A stretch of 64,000 nt of DNA from Lasiosphaeris hirsuta (GCA_030549175.1 JAUKUA010000007.1:1116001-1180000); one strand, 5' to 3'. Shown: positions 50,511 to 62,282, counted from the stretch's first letter. Notes: a model not told the origin generated them from the sequence alone. Numbers and translations: made by a program.

Positions 50511-52280
50511 ACGTAATTGTATAGCGAGAGAACCAACATTGCGAGAGAACCACTTTACCACTTCGACAAAACTATCGCACAAAACTACAAACTTCTCCAC
50601 AACCAAACATAAGCACTACACAAAATGAAGCACAATTACAGCTTGCCCTCCAGGCTATAGAACGCGATAAGAAACTTAGCCTTCGGAAAGTAGCAGAGTA
50701 CTACCAAATACTATATCCGACACTATGTAAGTGGCAGAAGGGAATTCCCGCTCGAGTAAGTACTATCGCCAACTCTCGGAAGCTTGATTCCCTTGAAGAG
50801 GAGGTCATCGTACGAAGGATTCTCGACCTATACAAGCAAGGATTTTCGCCAGGATACGATCTGGTAGAAAATATGGCCAATTCGCTACGCGTGTCGTACG
50901 ACGCGTCACACGTCGGACCACGCTAGGCTTCTAACTTCGTACGGTAACAACTAGAGCTCCGGACACGTTAGTCGCGTCCGTATGACTACCGGAGGGCCAA
51001 ATGCGAAGGTCCAAAGATAATTGGCGTATGGTTTAACCTTGTTCGTAATATAATCACGAAATATAGGATTTAGGAGTCAGATATCTAAAACTTTAACGAG
51101 ACTAGGTTTTTGATAGGCCAGATCGTACCTACCCTCGTTATTACTTCGTCTAACGGCTATAGGAAGGCTAAAAAGGTCTAGCCTAATAATCAGAAATAGG
51201 TTATAGTGATCTAAGCTATGTAGTTACATAGTTATACTATTTCTCCGTATGTAGTAATTACGGGGAAAATATACCTTAAAAGCTAGTATTGAAATAGTCC
51301 TTTCTTACTTAGTTAAACTATCGATCTTTCAGAAACTAGTTAGATAAATAACCGGATTAGCCTTAATTAGGTTAAATATTTCGATAAACATTCTCACTCT
51401 TATACGGTAGGTAAAAAGCGACTTATCTTACCTACTCTAACTACTTAATGTTAGATATTTTAGTATATTAAAGCGGTTATATGATAAAGAAATTAAAAAA
51501 CTTATACGTAGCTATATCTACCATATTACGAAACTAGACTTCTTTCTCGCCTTTTATAACATATTTAACGTAACTTTTTTGCCTAAAAACGTACGAGGAG
51601 GATTTTAAGAAATAAGACTTGTTCCATTTAACCCAGAGAGGATGATTTCCTAGCTAAATATATAGCTTCGTACATCAACATCCCTTACTACCCCTCAGAT
51701 TATATACGACACTTAGGTCTCTAAGATACCACAGAATGTAACTAAGGCCTCCCTTTAATTAATATATATTAAGGATCGTATTATTAGACATTAAGGTAAC
51801 TCTCCGACACCAATTCTTAGGGCCCTTGACTAAATTGTAAAGGGGACGATAAAGGTTATATATGAGATAGTATTAATGAAGGATCGTGTCTGAGAGCTTA
51901 AGGCGGCAAATTTAACATTAAGTAAACGCCGGAGGGTTAAAAAAAGATATCTTAAGGTAAGAGGGCTACTTACTGTAGAAGATATAAGTGATATTTTAAC
52001 GGAAAAGGATATATACGTAAGCTTAACAAGAGAAAGAAATATAACTAGAGGGTAGTCGTACGAAGAGGTGTATAGGAGGTCTGTGACACTGTAGTAATTA
52101 TGGTAAAACTAGACATAATTCTCGTACGTGCTGGGAGGATATAGAAATAGATAAGGAATTAGATTCTAAGTAGTTTTAGCTAATTATTTCTTATGTGGTA
52201 TTAATATTACAGATGATAGTTTAATTAAGGTGGGAAGATAGTTCTCTCGCTATGTTAGTTCTCTCATTATATAATCACGT
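50511..52280 (+). mobile_element. pogo/Fot1-type (Tc1/mariner superfamily) DNA transposon
   Basis: This 1770-bp element has terminal inverted repeats of about 40 bp (ACGTAATTGTATAGCGAGAG at the left; its complement ends ...ATAATCACGT at the right). It is flanked by TA at 50509-50510 and 52281-52282. Each terminus carries GCGAGAGAACC-type units 17 bp apart (50524 and 50541). It lies in S integrase sequence that is continuous without it. Confidence 0.9.
50617..52200 (+). pseudogene. pogo/Fot1-like DDE transposase, decayed
   Basis: The start is ATA where the sister copy has ATG. The N-terminal part is well preserved: LALQAIERDKKLSLRKVA and YPTLCKWQKGIPARVSTIAN, a Psq-type HTH leading into a CENP-B-type HTH (SLEEEVIVRRILDLYKQGF). 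After about 51000 the sequence is heavily RIP-mutated, but NFNETRFLIGQ near 51090 is the first-Asp block (NFDETGF) of the DDE domain. The far C-terminus keeps HCSNYGKTRHNSRTC near 52090, a zinc-knuckle pattern with one Cys changed to Tyr. Length (about 530 codons) fits Fot1-like enzymes. Stops and at least one frame break make it inactive. Confidence 0.8.
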
Positions 52281-52453
52281 TACATAAGATAGTTTTAAAT
52301 AAGTCGCTAATGATAAACTCAGTACTTATCCAAGTAACTATAACAGATATCTCGTCTCTTATGTTTTATATTATAGCTTAGATGTTATTAAGCTTATTAG
52401 ATTTATCTACCTTAAGCTTCTTAAAGTCTTATTTAAACGTTAGAAGTTATAAA

Positions 52454-54384
52454 TCAAAGGAGGTAGTAGAATTAATGGTAGTAAAGTAGAGTTATAATAA
52501 TAGGTAGAAGAAAGAGTGCTGTGAGGTATATAATCAATCTTAATCTATCTAGGGAGTATAGTAGTATATATAGAGCTTTTAAGCTTTTATAATATATCTT
52601 ACTTATAGGCTGTACTTACACACAGCCTTGTAAGAACGCCTTACATAGAGCTAGTGCTTATATACAGCCTTAATATAGTTTATAGTAGTTGTTACATCCC
52701 CCCTTAAGGTAGATAGTAGTTACTTAGAGTATTATCTAGTTTACTCAAATTACTGCTATATAGTTATAAGGCTCTATATAAATTAGGATTTTTAACCTAT
52801 TATTTAGCTTATAGCCTTTATAGGAGTTTTAACCCATTAGGAATTTTAACCATATAAGTGAAAATTAGCTGGAGAGTAAACTGTTGAACTTAACGTTTTT
52901 TAAAAAAAAAACTTTAAATTTACGGTTTATTAAAGATCTTAACATACTATCTATAGTTCCTATACAAGGTAAGCTATCACAGACTTCCTTAACTATAGTA
53001 GTTACTAATAGCATAATAAAATACTTTTATAACTAATTATTAAATACTAATAAGACCTAGCTGTTCATAGTAACTAATGAATTGATTTATTTTCACTTCT
53101 TTTGTAAGAGGGTCGGCCAGATTGGTTTTACTACTTATATAAGTCATAACTAATTTGTTGTTTTCTATCTATGTACGGATATAGTAAAACGTTACATCGA
53201 TGTACTTAGTACGCTTATGAAATACTACGTTTTCAGCTAGACTTTAAGCCGATTTATTATCAGTTTTTAATATAGGAACTTTTAAGTTCCAATTTAACTA
53301 TAGTAACCTTAGCAACTTTGTAAGAGAGTGGTTAAGATATTAGGTTTCTTTCTTAGTATCCCGTAAGGCCTGATATTCGGCTTTTATATTACTTAACGCT
53401 TACGTTTTCTGTAAGGTACTATACTAACTAATTGGATTACCAAACAAGAAGTAAACATATGCTGTAGTACTACGTCTATGAGTTAGATCGTCTGCCTAGG
53501 TTACATCTAAATATCTAATTAAGCTAGGGTTTAGAAGCTGTTTACTAAGAGTAGTATTCTTAGTAGTGTAATTTAAACTAAGGCTAGGCCTATAATTTAA
53601 ATATCCCTAGATTCTATCTAGGGCCTTCTAGTGGGCTTTGTTTGGGTTTGAAGCGAACCTAGCATAGTGGTTTACTGCAAAATTGATATCTGGTCTTGTT
53701 TTTAGAGCTAGGAACAATAATGAGCTAATCTGTTACTGATATAGTTATATCTCTTGATTTAAAGTAGTACTATTAGATTTTTCCAATTTAAGGCCTGTCT
53801 CACACGGGGTAGAGTATTTATATATCTTTTCTTTGTTAAATCTGGCTAGTAGATTTAAGGTATATTTTGTTTGATAAATTCTAAGGCTATTACCCTGTTT
53901 TAGATTTATTTCTAGTCCTAGGAATATGTTTGGCTCTCCAAGGCTTCTGTAAGTTCAGCGTTTTACTAGCTTGTTTTTCTAGCAAGTCTTTTAATACATC
54001 AATATTTGGCCTTACGGCTATAATGTTGTCAACGTGGCATAGTAATATTACATTATATGTATTATGTATAAAACAGCTTTCGTTAAATGGAAATACTATA
54101 AAGCCAAGCTTCAGTAAGTGCTCTTTTAGATGTATGTACCAACCTTAAAGGAGGTAGTGGAAGCAATGGTGGTGAAGTCGAGTTACAATAATAGGTGGAA
54201 GAAAAAGTGCTGTAAAGTCCATCATTAATTTTAATCTATCTGGGGAGTAAAGCAGTATATATAGAGCCTTACAGTGTGCCTTGCTCGTAAGCTGTGCTTA
54301 CGCACAGCCTTGCAAGAGTGCCTTACGTGGAACTAGTGCTTATGCACGGAGTCGATGTAGTTTGTAGTAGCTATATATGTTACA
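52454..54384 (-). mobile_element. Internally deleted Ty1/copia retrotransposon
   Basis: LTRs are at about 52454-52696 and 54145-54384, both with GGAGGTAGT..AATGGT..AAGT and a TGTTACA end. A GGGGGGA polypurine tract (52697-52703, minus strand) abuts the left LTR, so element sense is minus and the left LTR is 3'. The interior holds only RT and RNase H. The 5' LTR joins directly to mid-RT coding sequence, so gag, protease, integrase and the primer site are deleted. Flanks are S sequence in opposite orientations on the two sides. Confidence 0.85.
52880..54144 (-). pseudogene. Ty1/copia RT-RNase H C-terminal half
   Basis: On the minus strand the frame enters from the 5' LTR at WYIHLKEHLLKLGFI and continues to LLCHVDNIIAV near 54010-54050 (the YVDDI box with Cys-His). 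It then reads [30 protein letters not shown] and SNIKAEYQALRD (RNase H, copia type; from SSTEAEY). It ends TNLADPLTKEV near 53090. This motif series is diagnostic of copia. RIP is milder than in the gypsy elements, but several TAA/TAG stops are present. Confidence 0.85.
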
Positions 54385-54609
54385 TACTTATAGTAACGAG
54401 ATGAAGATCGTCGATATCTTATAGTTATATAATCCTTTTAAAGATAAGATATTATATATTATTATATAAAGTTAAAAAGTTAACGAGTTGTTCTATTATT
54501 AAGAGTGAGATTAAAGTAAGTATTTATAATATAAATAGAACCTTCATAAAAAGGATCAAGAACTCTCTAAGTAAGTATGATATATTTTGTAATAAAGATA
54601 TTATACTTA
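54385..54609 (+). mobile_element. Family-S pol fragment, plus strand (left piece)
   Basis: It matches about 17260-17480 (protease-RT connector: GATCGTCGATATCTTATAG and the RVKK..KSKARI region). It is interrupted at TA (54608-54609) by a pogo-type element and resumes at 56467. Confidence 0.75.
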
Positions 54610-56466
54610 ACGTGATTGTATAACGAGAGAACTAACATAACGAGAGAACTATCTTCCTACCTTAATTAGACTATCATCTATAATACTAATACTACATAAG
54701 AAATGATTAGTTAAAACTACTCGGAATCTAATTTCTTATCCATTTCTATATCCTCCCGGCACGTATAAGAATTATGTCTAGTTTTACTACAATTACTACA
54801 GTGTCGCGGACCTCTTATATACTTCTTCGTACAATTACCCTCCAGTTATATTTCCTCCTCTTATTAAGTCTACGTATCCTTTTCCGCTAAAATATCACTT
54901 ATATCTTCTATAGTAAGTAACCCTCCTATCCTAATATACCTTTTTTTAACTCTCCGACATTTACTTAATGTTAAATTTGCCGCCTTAAGCTCTCGGATAT
55001 GATCCTTTATTAATATCATCTCGTATATAACCTTTATTATCTCTTTTATAATTTAGTCAAGGGCCTTAAGAATTAGTATTAGAAAGCTACCTTGATATCT
55101 AGTAATATAATCCTTAATATGTATTAATTAAAGAGAGGCCTTAGTTATATTTTATAGTATCTTGGAGACTTAAGTGCCATATACGATCTAAGAAGTAGTA
55201 AAAGGTATCAACGTATGAAGTTACATATTTAGTTAAGAAATTATCCTCTCTAAGCTAAATAGAACAAGCCTTATTCCTCGGAATCCTCCTCGTACGTTAT
55301 TAAGTGAAAAAGTTATGTTAAATACGTTATAAAAGGTAAGAAAGAAGTCTAGTTTTATAATATAATAGATATAGTTACGTATAAGTTTCTTAATTTCCTT
55401 ACTATATAACTACTTTAATATATTAAAATATCTAATATTAAATAGTTAAAGTAGGTAAAATGTGTACGAAGGTATATAAAGTATTATAATATCATTAAAC
55501 TGATAGTAATCTTTAAACTTAAGTAAGTAATAACTCTTATACCTATCTAAGATAAGAAGACACTTTTTACCTATCGTATAAGAACGAGGGATTTTGTCAA
55601 AATACTTAATTTAATTAAGGTTAATCTAGTTATTTATTTAACTAGTTTCCGAAAGATTGATAGTTTAGCTAAGTAAGAAAGAGTTATTTCGATACTAACT
55701 TTTAAAATATATTTTCCCCGTAACCACTATATACAAAGGAATAGTATAACTACGCGACTACATAACCTAGATCATTATAACCTATTTCCGATTATTAGGC
55801 TAGACCTTTTTAACCCTTCCACGGCTGTTGGACGAAGTAATAACGAGGGTAGGCGAGATCTGGCCTATCAAAAACCTAGTCTCGTCAAAGTTCTAGATAT
55901 ATAACTCTTAGATCCTATGTTTCGCGATTATATTACGAATAAGGTCAAACCACGTACCAATTATCTTTGGATCTTCGCATTTAGCCCTCTAGTAGTCGTA
56001 CGGACGTAATCAAAGCGTCCGGAGCTCTGGTTATCACCGTACGAAGTTAGAAGCCTAGCGTGGTCCGACGCATAACACGTCGCGTGACGCATATAGCGAA
56101 TTGGCTATATTTTCTACCAGATCGTATCCTGGCAAAAATCCTTGTATAGGTCGAGAATCCTTCGTACGATAACCTCCTCCTCAAGGGGATTAAGCTTCCG
56201 AGAGTTGGCGATAGTACTTACTCAAGCGGGAATTCCCCTCTGCCGCTTACGTAGTGTCGGATATAGTATTTGGTAGTACTCTGCTACTTTCCGAAGGCTA
56301 AGTTTCTTATCACGTTCTATAGCCTGGAAGGCAAGCTGCAATTGTGCTTTATTTTGTACAGCGCTCATGTTTGGTTGTGGAGAAGTTTGCAGTTTTGTGC
56401 GATAGTTTTGTCGAAGTGGTAAAGTGGTTCTCTCGCTATGTTGGTTCTCTCGCTATACAATCACGT
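54610..56466 (-). mobile_element. Second pogo/Fot1-type DNA transposon, inverted
   Basis: This 1857-bp copy of the element at 50511 has ACGTGATTGTATAACGAGAG at the left end and CTATACAATCACGT at the right, with TA at 54608-54609 and 56467-56468. It lies in S pol sequence that reads continuously when the element and one TA are removed. Confidence 0.9.
54700..56369 (-). pseudogene. pogo/Fot1-like DDE transposase with C-terminal zinc knuckle, decayed
   Basis: The start ATG is intact at 56367-56369 (MSAVQNKAQLQLAF). The HTH region is well preserved (KLSLRKVAEYYQILYP) apart from a TGA after GIPA. The DDE domain is RIP-damaged but readable: NFDETRFLIGQISPTLVITS near 55880 (first Asp), LLILDRYKSYY near 55550 (second Asp, from LILDGHxSH) and a degraded third block LFNIRYFNILK. 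The C-terminus reads RGPRHCSNCSKTRHNSYTCR near 54770-54830, a CxxCxxxxHxxxxC zinc knuckle. Other pogo domains follow the usual order. It is inactive through stops and frame breaks. Confidence 0.82.
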
Positions 56467-57361
56467 TATACCTAATAAGAATAAAATATGAATTAACTTT
56501 GTTAAGGGATAATAAACTAAATTAAGTTAATAAAGTTATATTCTTAAGAAGTGAAAGATTACGTTTTCACTATGAAGAGACTTAATACCATATATGTAGC
56601 CGAAAAGCTAACTTTTCTTAACGAACTAATCTTTATTATATATTTTACTTTTATAATATAAAGAACGGTTAACAAAGTAAAAAACAGCCGTCATATTGTT
56701 GGCTTACGTACTTTAAATAAGATTACGGTATAGAAGATAAGTATTAAAAGTACATAAGTAAAGTACTTAAGCTCTTTGAAGATATGAGAATATATATTAA
56801 TACTAATAAGTTATTTATAGCATATCTAGCGATCTAACCCTTAAGATATAAAGAAGTTATAAAAACAGATGATTAAGTTGTAACTTTTTAGAAGATAAAG
56901 TTCTTATACATATTAAATATACTTAAGATCTACTTAAAGATAGTTAAGTAGTTATAATATAAGATTATTTAGTATAATATTAAAGTTAGACCGTTATAAA
57001 AAAAAGATGACATTATCAATATTAGGCTGTAAAGAAAGAAGGATTATAAACGGAAGTATAAATAACGTAATAAAGGCTCATATTTTGAAAATAAATAAGA
57101 ACCTTTGTACTTCTTATAAAAATATTTATATATATAATTTATGACTTATTATCATGTTAAACCGAAGTTATTATTCTTTCAAGTCGATATTTATAAAAGA
57201 ACTTTCAACCTCTTTGTTTTTTAACTTAAGGATAACTAAGATAAAAAAGTTATCCTAAGATATAACCTTGTAATGGAGAAGGTTTTACCCATTATATTCT
57301 TATTAAAAGTAACTACTATGACTAAGTAGAAATATAAATCTATGGAAGTAGAGGTTATAAT
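56467..57361 (+). mobile_element. Family-S RT fragment, plus strand (right piece)
   Basis: It continues the connector and RT from about 17480 to 18690. About 300 bp is deleted near 56730: ATTACGGTA joins TAGAAGATAAGTATT, skipping the YxDD region. It is cut at 57361 by a copia LTR. Confidence 0.75.
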
Positions 57362-57605
57362 TGTAACAACTACTTAAAACTACATCAAGGCTGTGCATAA
57401 GCACTAGCTCCACGCAAGGCGTTCTTGCAAGGCTGTGCGTAAGCACAGCCTGTAAGCAAGGTATACTGCAAAAAACTCAAAAGCTCTATATATACTACTG
57501 TGCTCCCCAGATAGATTAAAATGGATCATGCACTTCACAGCACTCTTTCTTCCACCTATTATTGTGACTCCACTTCACCACCATTGCTTTCACCACCTCC
57601 TTTGA
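57362..57605 (+). repeat. Solo Ty1/copia LTR
   Basis: The 244-bp LTR TGTAACAACTAC...CACCTCCTTTGA is the reverse complement of the LTRs at 52454 and 54145, and nearly free of RIP. It lies in S sequence: GAGGTTATAAT precedes it and GGTTGTATAGG follows, matching about 18680-18705 of S. I could not define a clean target duplication. Confidence 0.8.
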
Positions 57606-60078
57606 GGTTGTATAGGAATGTCCATTTATTAATACTATTTTATAGATCTTACGAGACTATACCAATTAAGACTTAGCTATTAGAAAACTAATGAGAAAAG
57701 AGTTAAACAAGAAGATTATTATAGAACTAGAGTATATCTATAAGCCCCAAAGTAAGTTACTTTAAAATCGGCCATCTAAAGATATCAAGTCGAAAGATGT
57801 GGATACTTAGAAAGCCTTCTAGCTTACTGACATCTCAAATACCGCAGTCTCATTATATGATGATTAAGAGGAAGAGAGTAAAAAGAATAGGCGGAGGATA
57901 AAGGGTTACTTCGACTGTCTTAGGTATACCTTTGAGCCTTTACGTAACTATTACCTAGTAATAACTCTCTTAAGTATAAGACCTATTAGGGTTATGATTA
58001 TCAATAGTAAACTTAATATGACCGATTCCGTCATTAGAGTAAAAGCTAAGTAGATTAAGGAGAAGAGAAACTAGACCAGTTTAAATCTTGATGACTCTAA
58101 TAATATGTATGGCTATAGAACGTACGTTACCCGGCTATTAGTCACCGTTATGCTAACCTTTGAGATTTTTATCACTAAGATCTCTACTAGAAAGTAACTT
58201 AACTATAAGAATACCAACTGTATAGCTTAGGTAGGAATTTCTCTTTTAGAAAATTTAATATTAGTAAAGTTAACTAACTACCTATCTTCTCGTACATAGG
58301 CTATCGGCTAGGTAGCAGTGTAATAGAATATAGATATTATCTTATTGTCACTTAGCTTAGACACTAAAAATAAAAAGCTTAAGAAAGTTCCTAATAAAGT
58401 TATTAACTCCAAAAGGGACGGTTCAAAGAAAATTATTATCGCGGCTATAACAAATTAAGGAGGGAACTAAGGAATAGCCTTTTTAGGCTATTACAGAGAT
58501 GTTATTTACATATACTCGATAGATAGTATAAGTAACCTTAGTAAGACAAACCTAACTACATAAAGAGGAGTAAGTTTCGTTACCTTAGGCCTATTAATTA
58601 AATTGAGTATTAAAAAGAAGAAATGTAAAGGCTGTAAGAAAGTATTTATTTCGGAGACATCTTATACTACGTCTATTACAACGGGTATCGTAGCTAACGT
58701 ACTCGAATTTATAAGCTACTAACTTTATAATTAGCTTTTTATAAGAAAATGAGAAAACCTATTTACTTACTAAGATATGTTATAGCTATTTAAGAAAATA
58801 AGTAAGCTAAGAAGTAGGTACGATTACATATTACCGTAGAAGCTATTTAATGGATAGGAGCCTTTAAAAATTACAGACAATATCTACGATATTTTTAGAT
58901 GAATAGACTAAGGTAGGATAATGTCATAGGTAAGTTTAAAGTCACGTGAGGTAAGGTTAAAAGCGTGTTAGTATAGATAGTTACAGGCGTGACATAGTAT
59001 TAGGTATATTACTTATGCCGGGTATTAATAGATTTGTGTCAGTATTAGAAACTTTATATATAAAAACATAAAGCTTTAATTATTATCTTATTTAAGGTTA
59101 TCTTTAAATTTAACGAAGTACCCCTTATAGTCTTTTTATTTTATTAACATACTACTGTTCTCTAACGGCCACGTTAGCCTAGTAACTTACTACCTACCTC
59201 CTAACTTCTTTATTAATCCTGTATCTTTAGGACCTATAGAGCTCGGTAGTATCCTTAATAATCTCTAAGATGTCGAAATAATTAATCCGAACTCCTAATT
59301 AAAAATTCCTAAGGCTAGTATCTATTGCTATAAGAAACATAGATTTACAGTAATACGGTCTTCTATGTACAAAGATGAGTTTGGAGTCTAGGTACAGCTA
59401 GTTGGCATAGACGGCTTTGGTAGTAAATTTAGCGCCTCTTATAGCTTCAGTAATAAGACCAAATATCATTTTAACTACCTTGATACCTTTACCTTTACCC
59501 CTTCCGCCGACTACTTCGAGGTAAGTATGTAAGAACTTAAGGTAGCCAAGTATATCGAGGCTACCGACTAGAAACTAGTCTACCTCGTTATAGAAATTAA
59601 GGTTGCTATCAGGCCTAGTATTCGTCTCACTAAGACGACAGTATTATTAGAAAGGTTGAAATGGGTCTATACTATCTAGTAAACTTACTAGTTAAGATCG
59701 GTCCTTGTATCGGGTTTAAGTATAAAAGTCATGTCTCCGAGGGCTGGGAAACTTCTAACGACTTTATCTTCAGCTTATGGATTAAGAAGCTTGTTTATAA
59801 ACAGGGCTAGCTAGTACGCTAGAGAGACGAAGAGAGGTAGCTAAGAGCCTCATAATTTAACAAGGGTACTTAGCTTGTGGAGCTTGACAACGATGACGGT
59901 AAATCGGAGGAGGGCGAGGTGATAGTTGAGCTTGACGTCCTAGGAGGGGTAAATATAGAGGTTAAGGAGGATGAAGACGGGGAAGCTCTGTGGATTATTT
60001 CTGAAAGTGATCAACGTTAACTGTATTGGGGTAGTTTGTTTCTTTAGGTACTACGTTTTGTCACAGCCAGGTAGGATG
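57606..60078. other. Unidentified RIP-affected region with coding-like frames
   Basis: Apart from the first 12 bases or so (S sequence), this 2.4-kb stretch matches none of the elements in the window. A plus-strand frame runs from about 57730 to 59810 with TAA/TAG stops only. Protein-like pieces include KKKKCKGCKKVFISETS near 58610, FTFTPSADYFEVSM near 59485, and KLVYLVIEIKVAIRPS near 59570, the last with an ExK pattern. A second plus frame ends with an acidic tail (EVKEDEDGEALWIISESD) at TAA near 60019. Long frames also exist on the minus strand, and RIP removes TGA from all frames, so coding strand is unresolved. The last 200 bases have higher GC. Confidence 0.45.
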
Positions 60079-61393
60079 TGTGACACAGGCCAGTCCGCGA
60101 AGGTCTGGGGTGTGACAACCACAAGGTGAGGTATCAAATGAAGATTCAGACTGCAGAGCTTTAACCTTTTCCTAACTCTCGACTCAACCGTTCAGCGAAC
60201 CACCCCGACAATTGCTGTTGGTCTAGTTCAGAGCTTTCACACGACGAACTCAGGGACTTGATCTTCGCAGGGCTAATAAGCACAAGGTCCGATTCAGAGG
60301 TTTAGAACAGAACGGTGAGGGAGTTAACTGTCGCAATGCAAAGTGGTGGAGAGCCAGGGAGAAGGAGGTTCAGGGAGATGGAATGATCCAACAGAAGATA
60401 AGACACAATACTTCGCAGTTGCAAGTCAGGAGAAACAGAAGGGTTCACAAGGTTGTATTACCCCTCAGCTTCACTGAAGTTCAGCTGATAATCTTTCTAG
60501 GTTTGTCCAAAGAGAACTGGGGAGCTTCTTCCTCTCGAGGATCCGTCGCAGCGCACCTGCTCTACTTATGGAAGGCTATGTACAAAATACGAGGGTACCA
60601 AAATACCTAAAGGATCCTCCTAACCGCCCGTCGGTCCCGAATCTCCTTTCTAGCCGCCCGTCTCTCGCGCCCTACAAATCAGCGGTTACAAGCCAAGTGA
60701 AGCCGGCCTATCACACGTCGGTCTACGGCCGGTATCAGTACTTATCCATACAGCTCTAGCGGCATGGTGTCCATTGCTGCAGGTGTTCCTTCACGTCCTT
60801 GGTACTTACGTTGGCCACAGCGCTGTTAGGTTGATCCCCAGGTCGGCTGTCACAGCAACGGTTCCCTTCATGACTCACACGCGGGGGTCGCGGCCACCTG
60901 TCGCCACTGAAGCTAGACTCCGGAGAACGTCGGGTTCCAGGTCTTCCAAAGGAATGCCAGCGATAGCGGGGAGGTCCACGATTCGAAAGACCAGCTGCAG
61001 GGTCTGGGTTGACTGTGCAGGCTCCGACCACGATGCTGAGGTTGAATGGCTCGTCCATGACAAATCTGAAGTCTGATGACGTTGCCTAGCACGGGCGAGA
61101 TCCGTTTGTACGGCTGCTCTGGCTTGTGAGTGGTTCTGGGCATTCCGTCGCAACCCGTGGGCGCTTAGGAGAATCCGCTGACCTGTGTGTCGGCTGAATA
61201 GGCCATTAGCCACACGTAGGATCGTGTCCCGGGGTTGAGCCACGTTGTGGCCATCCTCTGTGATGGTTCCCTTATCCACGTGATCGTGGGTCAATGGGTA
61301 TGTGCTTCTTGTGTGTGGTTCGTGCCGCTGGTGTGTAGCTCAGTCAAGGAGGTCGATGACCCTGTTGACCTAGGTGAGCCTACCAGTGTGACA
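60079..61393 (-). repeat. Solo LTR of family L with GGATG target duplication
   Basis: The 1315-bp copy TGTGACACAGG...CCAGTGTGACA is almost free of RIP, with GGATG at 60074-60078 and 61394-61398. It is the closest relative of the LTR at 3555. Frames of 100 codons on both strands (60774-61076 and 60756-61058) and of 139 codons (60875-61294) are open but have no recognised domain. Confidence 0.93.
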
Positions 61394-62282
61394 GGATGAG
61401 AGAGACGAGCCTGTAGTATCCCAATCTAGATTGTGGAAAAACAAGCTAAGGGGAGAGAGAGGAAGTAAAACGAGTGGTGGCCGGACTCCGAGCTTAATAA
61501 GGATGAGCTGCCGTAGGCGTAAAACGACATCACGTGTCTTTGGGCCTCAAGAGGAATCTAATTGGGCCTTCGAATAGTGAAGTTAACCTCGCTCATCTCT
61601 GTGTGAACGTTCGAGCTACCTTAAGTTAGAATATCTTATACGTCTGAAAGGTTATTATGTCTTCCAGTCGAATCCGGTGGTTTGATGATTATGGACCTAA
61701 TGTTATAGGAGAGAGAACCTATCTTTAACTTCGTACTTAAGTGTGAGAGCTTGTTATAGAGGTACTTAACTACTATCTAGTACAATGAATCTTCAGGTGA
61801 AGCTTTGATTCTTTCTAAGCTTAAATAGAGATTTTCCAGTTAGGCTGTTAACTTAAGTATCTTTACGGTAGCAGAAGATCACCTAGACCGTAGGCTTTGG
61901 TACCATAGCGAGATTCGGCAATAGGTTCTCTTCCTTTTAGATATTATTTATAGAAACTTAAATTACTGTAAGTTATTCACTTCCTAGTAAATAACGTAGA
62001 AGTATAAGAAAGGCTGACTTTGTTAAAGTATTTTTGGAAGGGGCTAGGATCCTAGACTCTGGAAAAAAGAACTTGGTATAATATAACGTCAGAATAAGTA
62101 TTGATACTCTCGAGGTAGTCAAGAAAGTTATCAAACGCTTTAGCCAAGTTGGAATTGTAATCCGAAGGTCTCTATTGACATACTAATTGGTAAGGATCAG
62201 TATACTAAGACCTAATTTCTAATCAGAGAATGACGATATATTAACTAAGATTAATGTAGCCATTTGCCAAATAGTTAACTTT
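61394..62282. other. Decayed sequence upstream of the WD40 remnant
   Basis: It directly continues 60078 once the solo LTR is removed. It shows moderate RIP and no intact frame. If the WD40 repeats belong to an NLR, a NACHT domain should lie here, but I see no convincing P-loop. A short plus-strand piece reads SSRIRWFDDYGPNVIGERTY near 61665. Nothing else is supported. Confidence 0.4.

Noticed and set aside
59440..59530. Walker-A-like GGRGKGKG on the minus strand near 59500
   Set aside because: Spacing does not match GxxGxGK(S/T), no Walker B follows, and the opposite strand reads at least as well.
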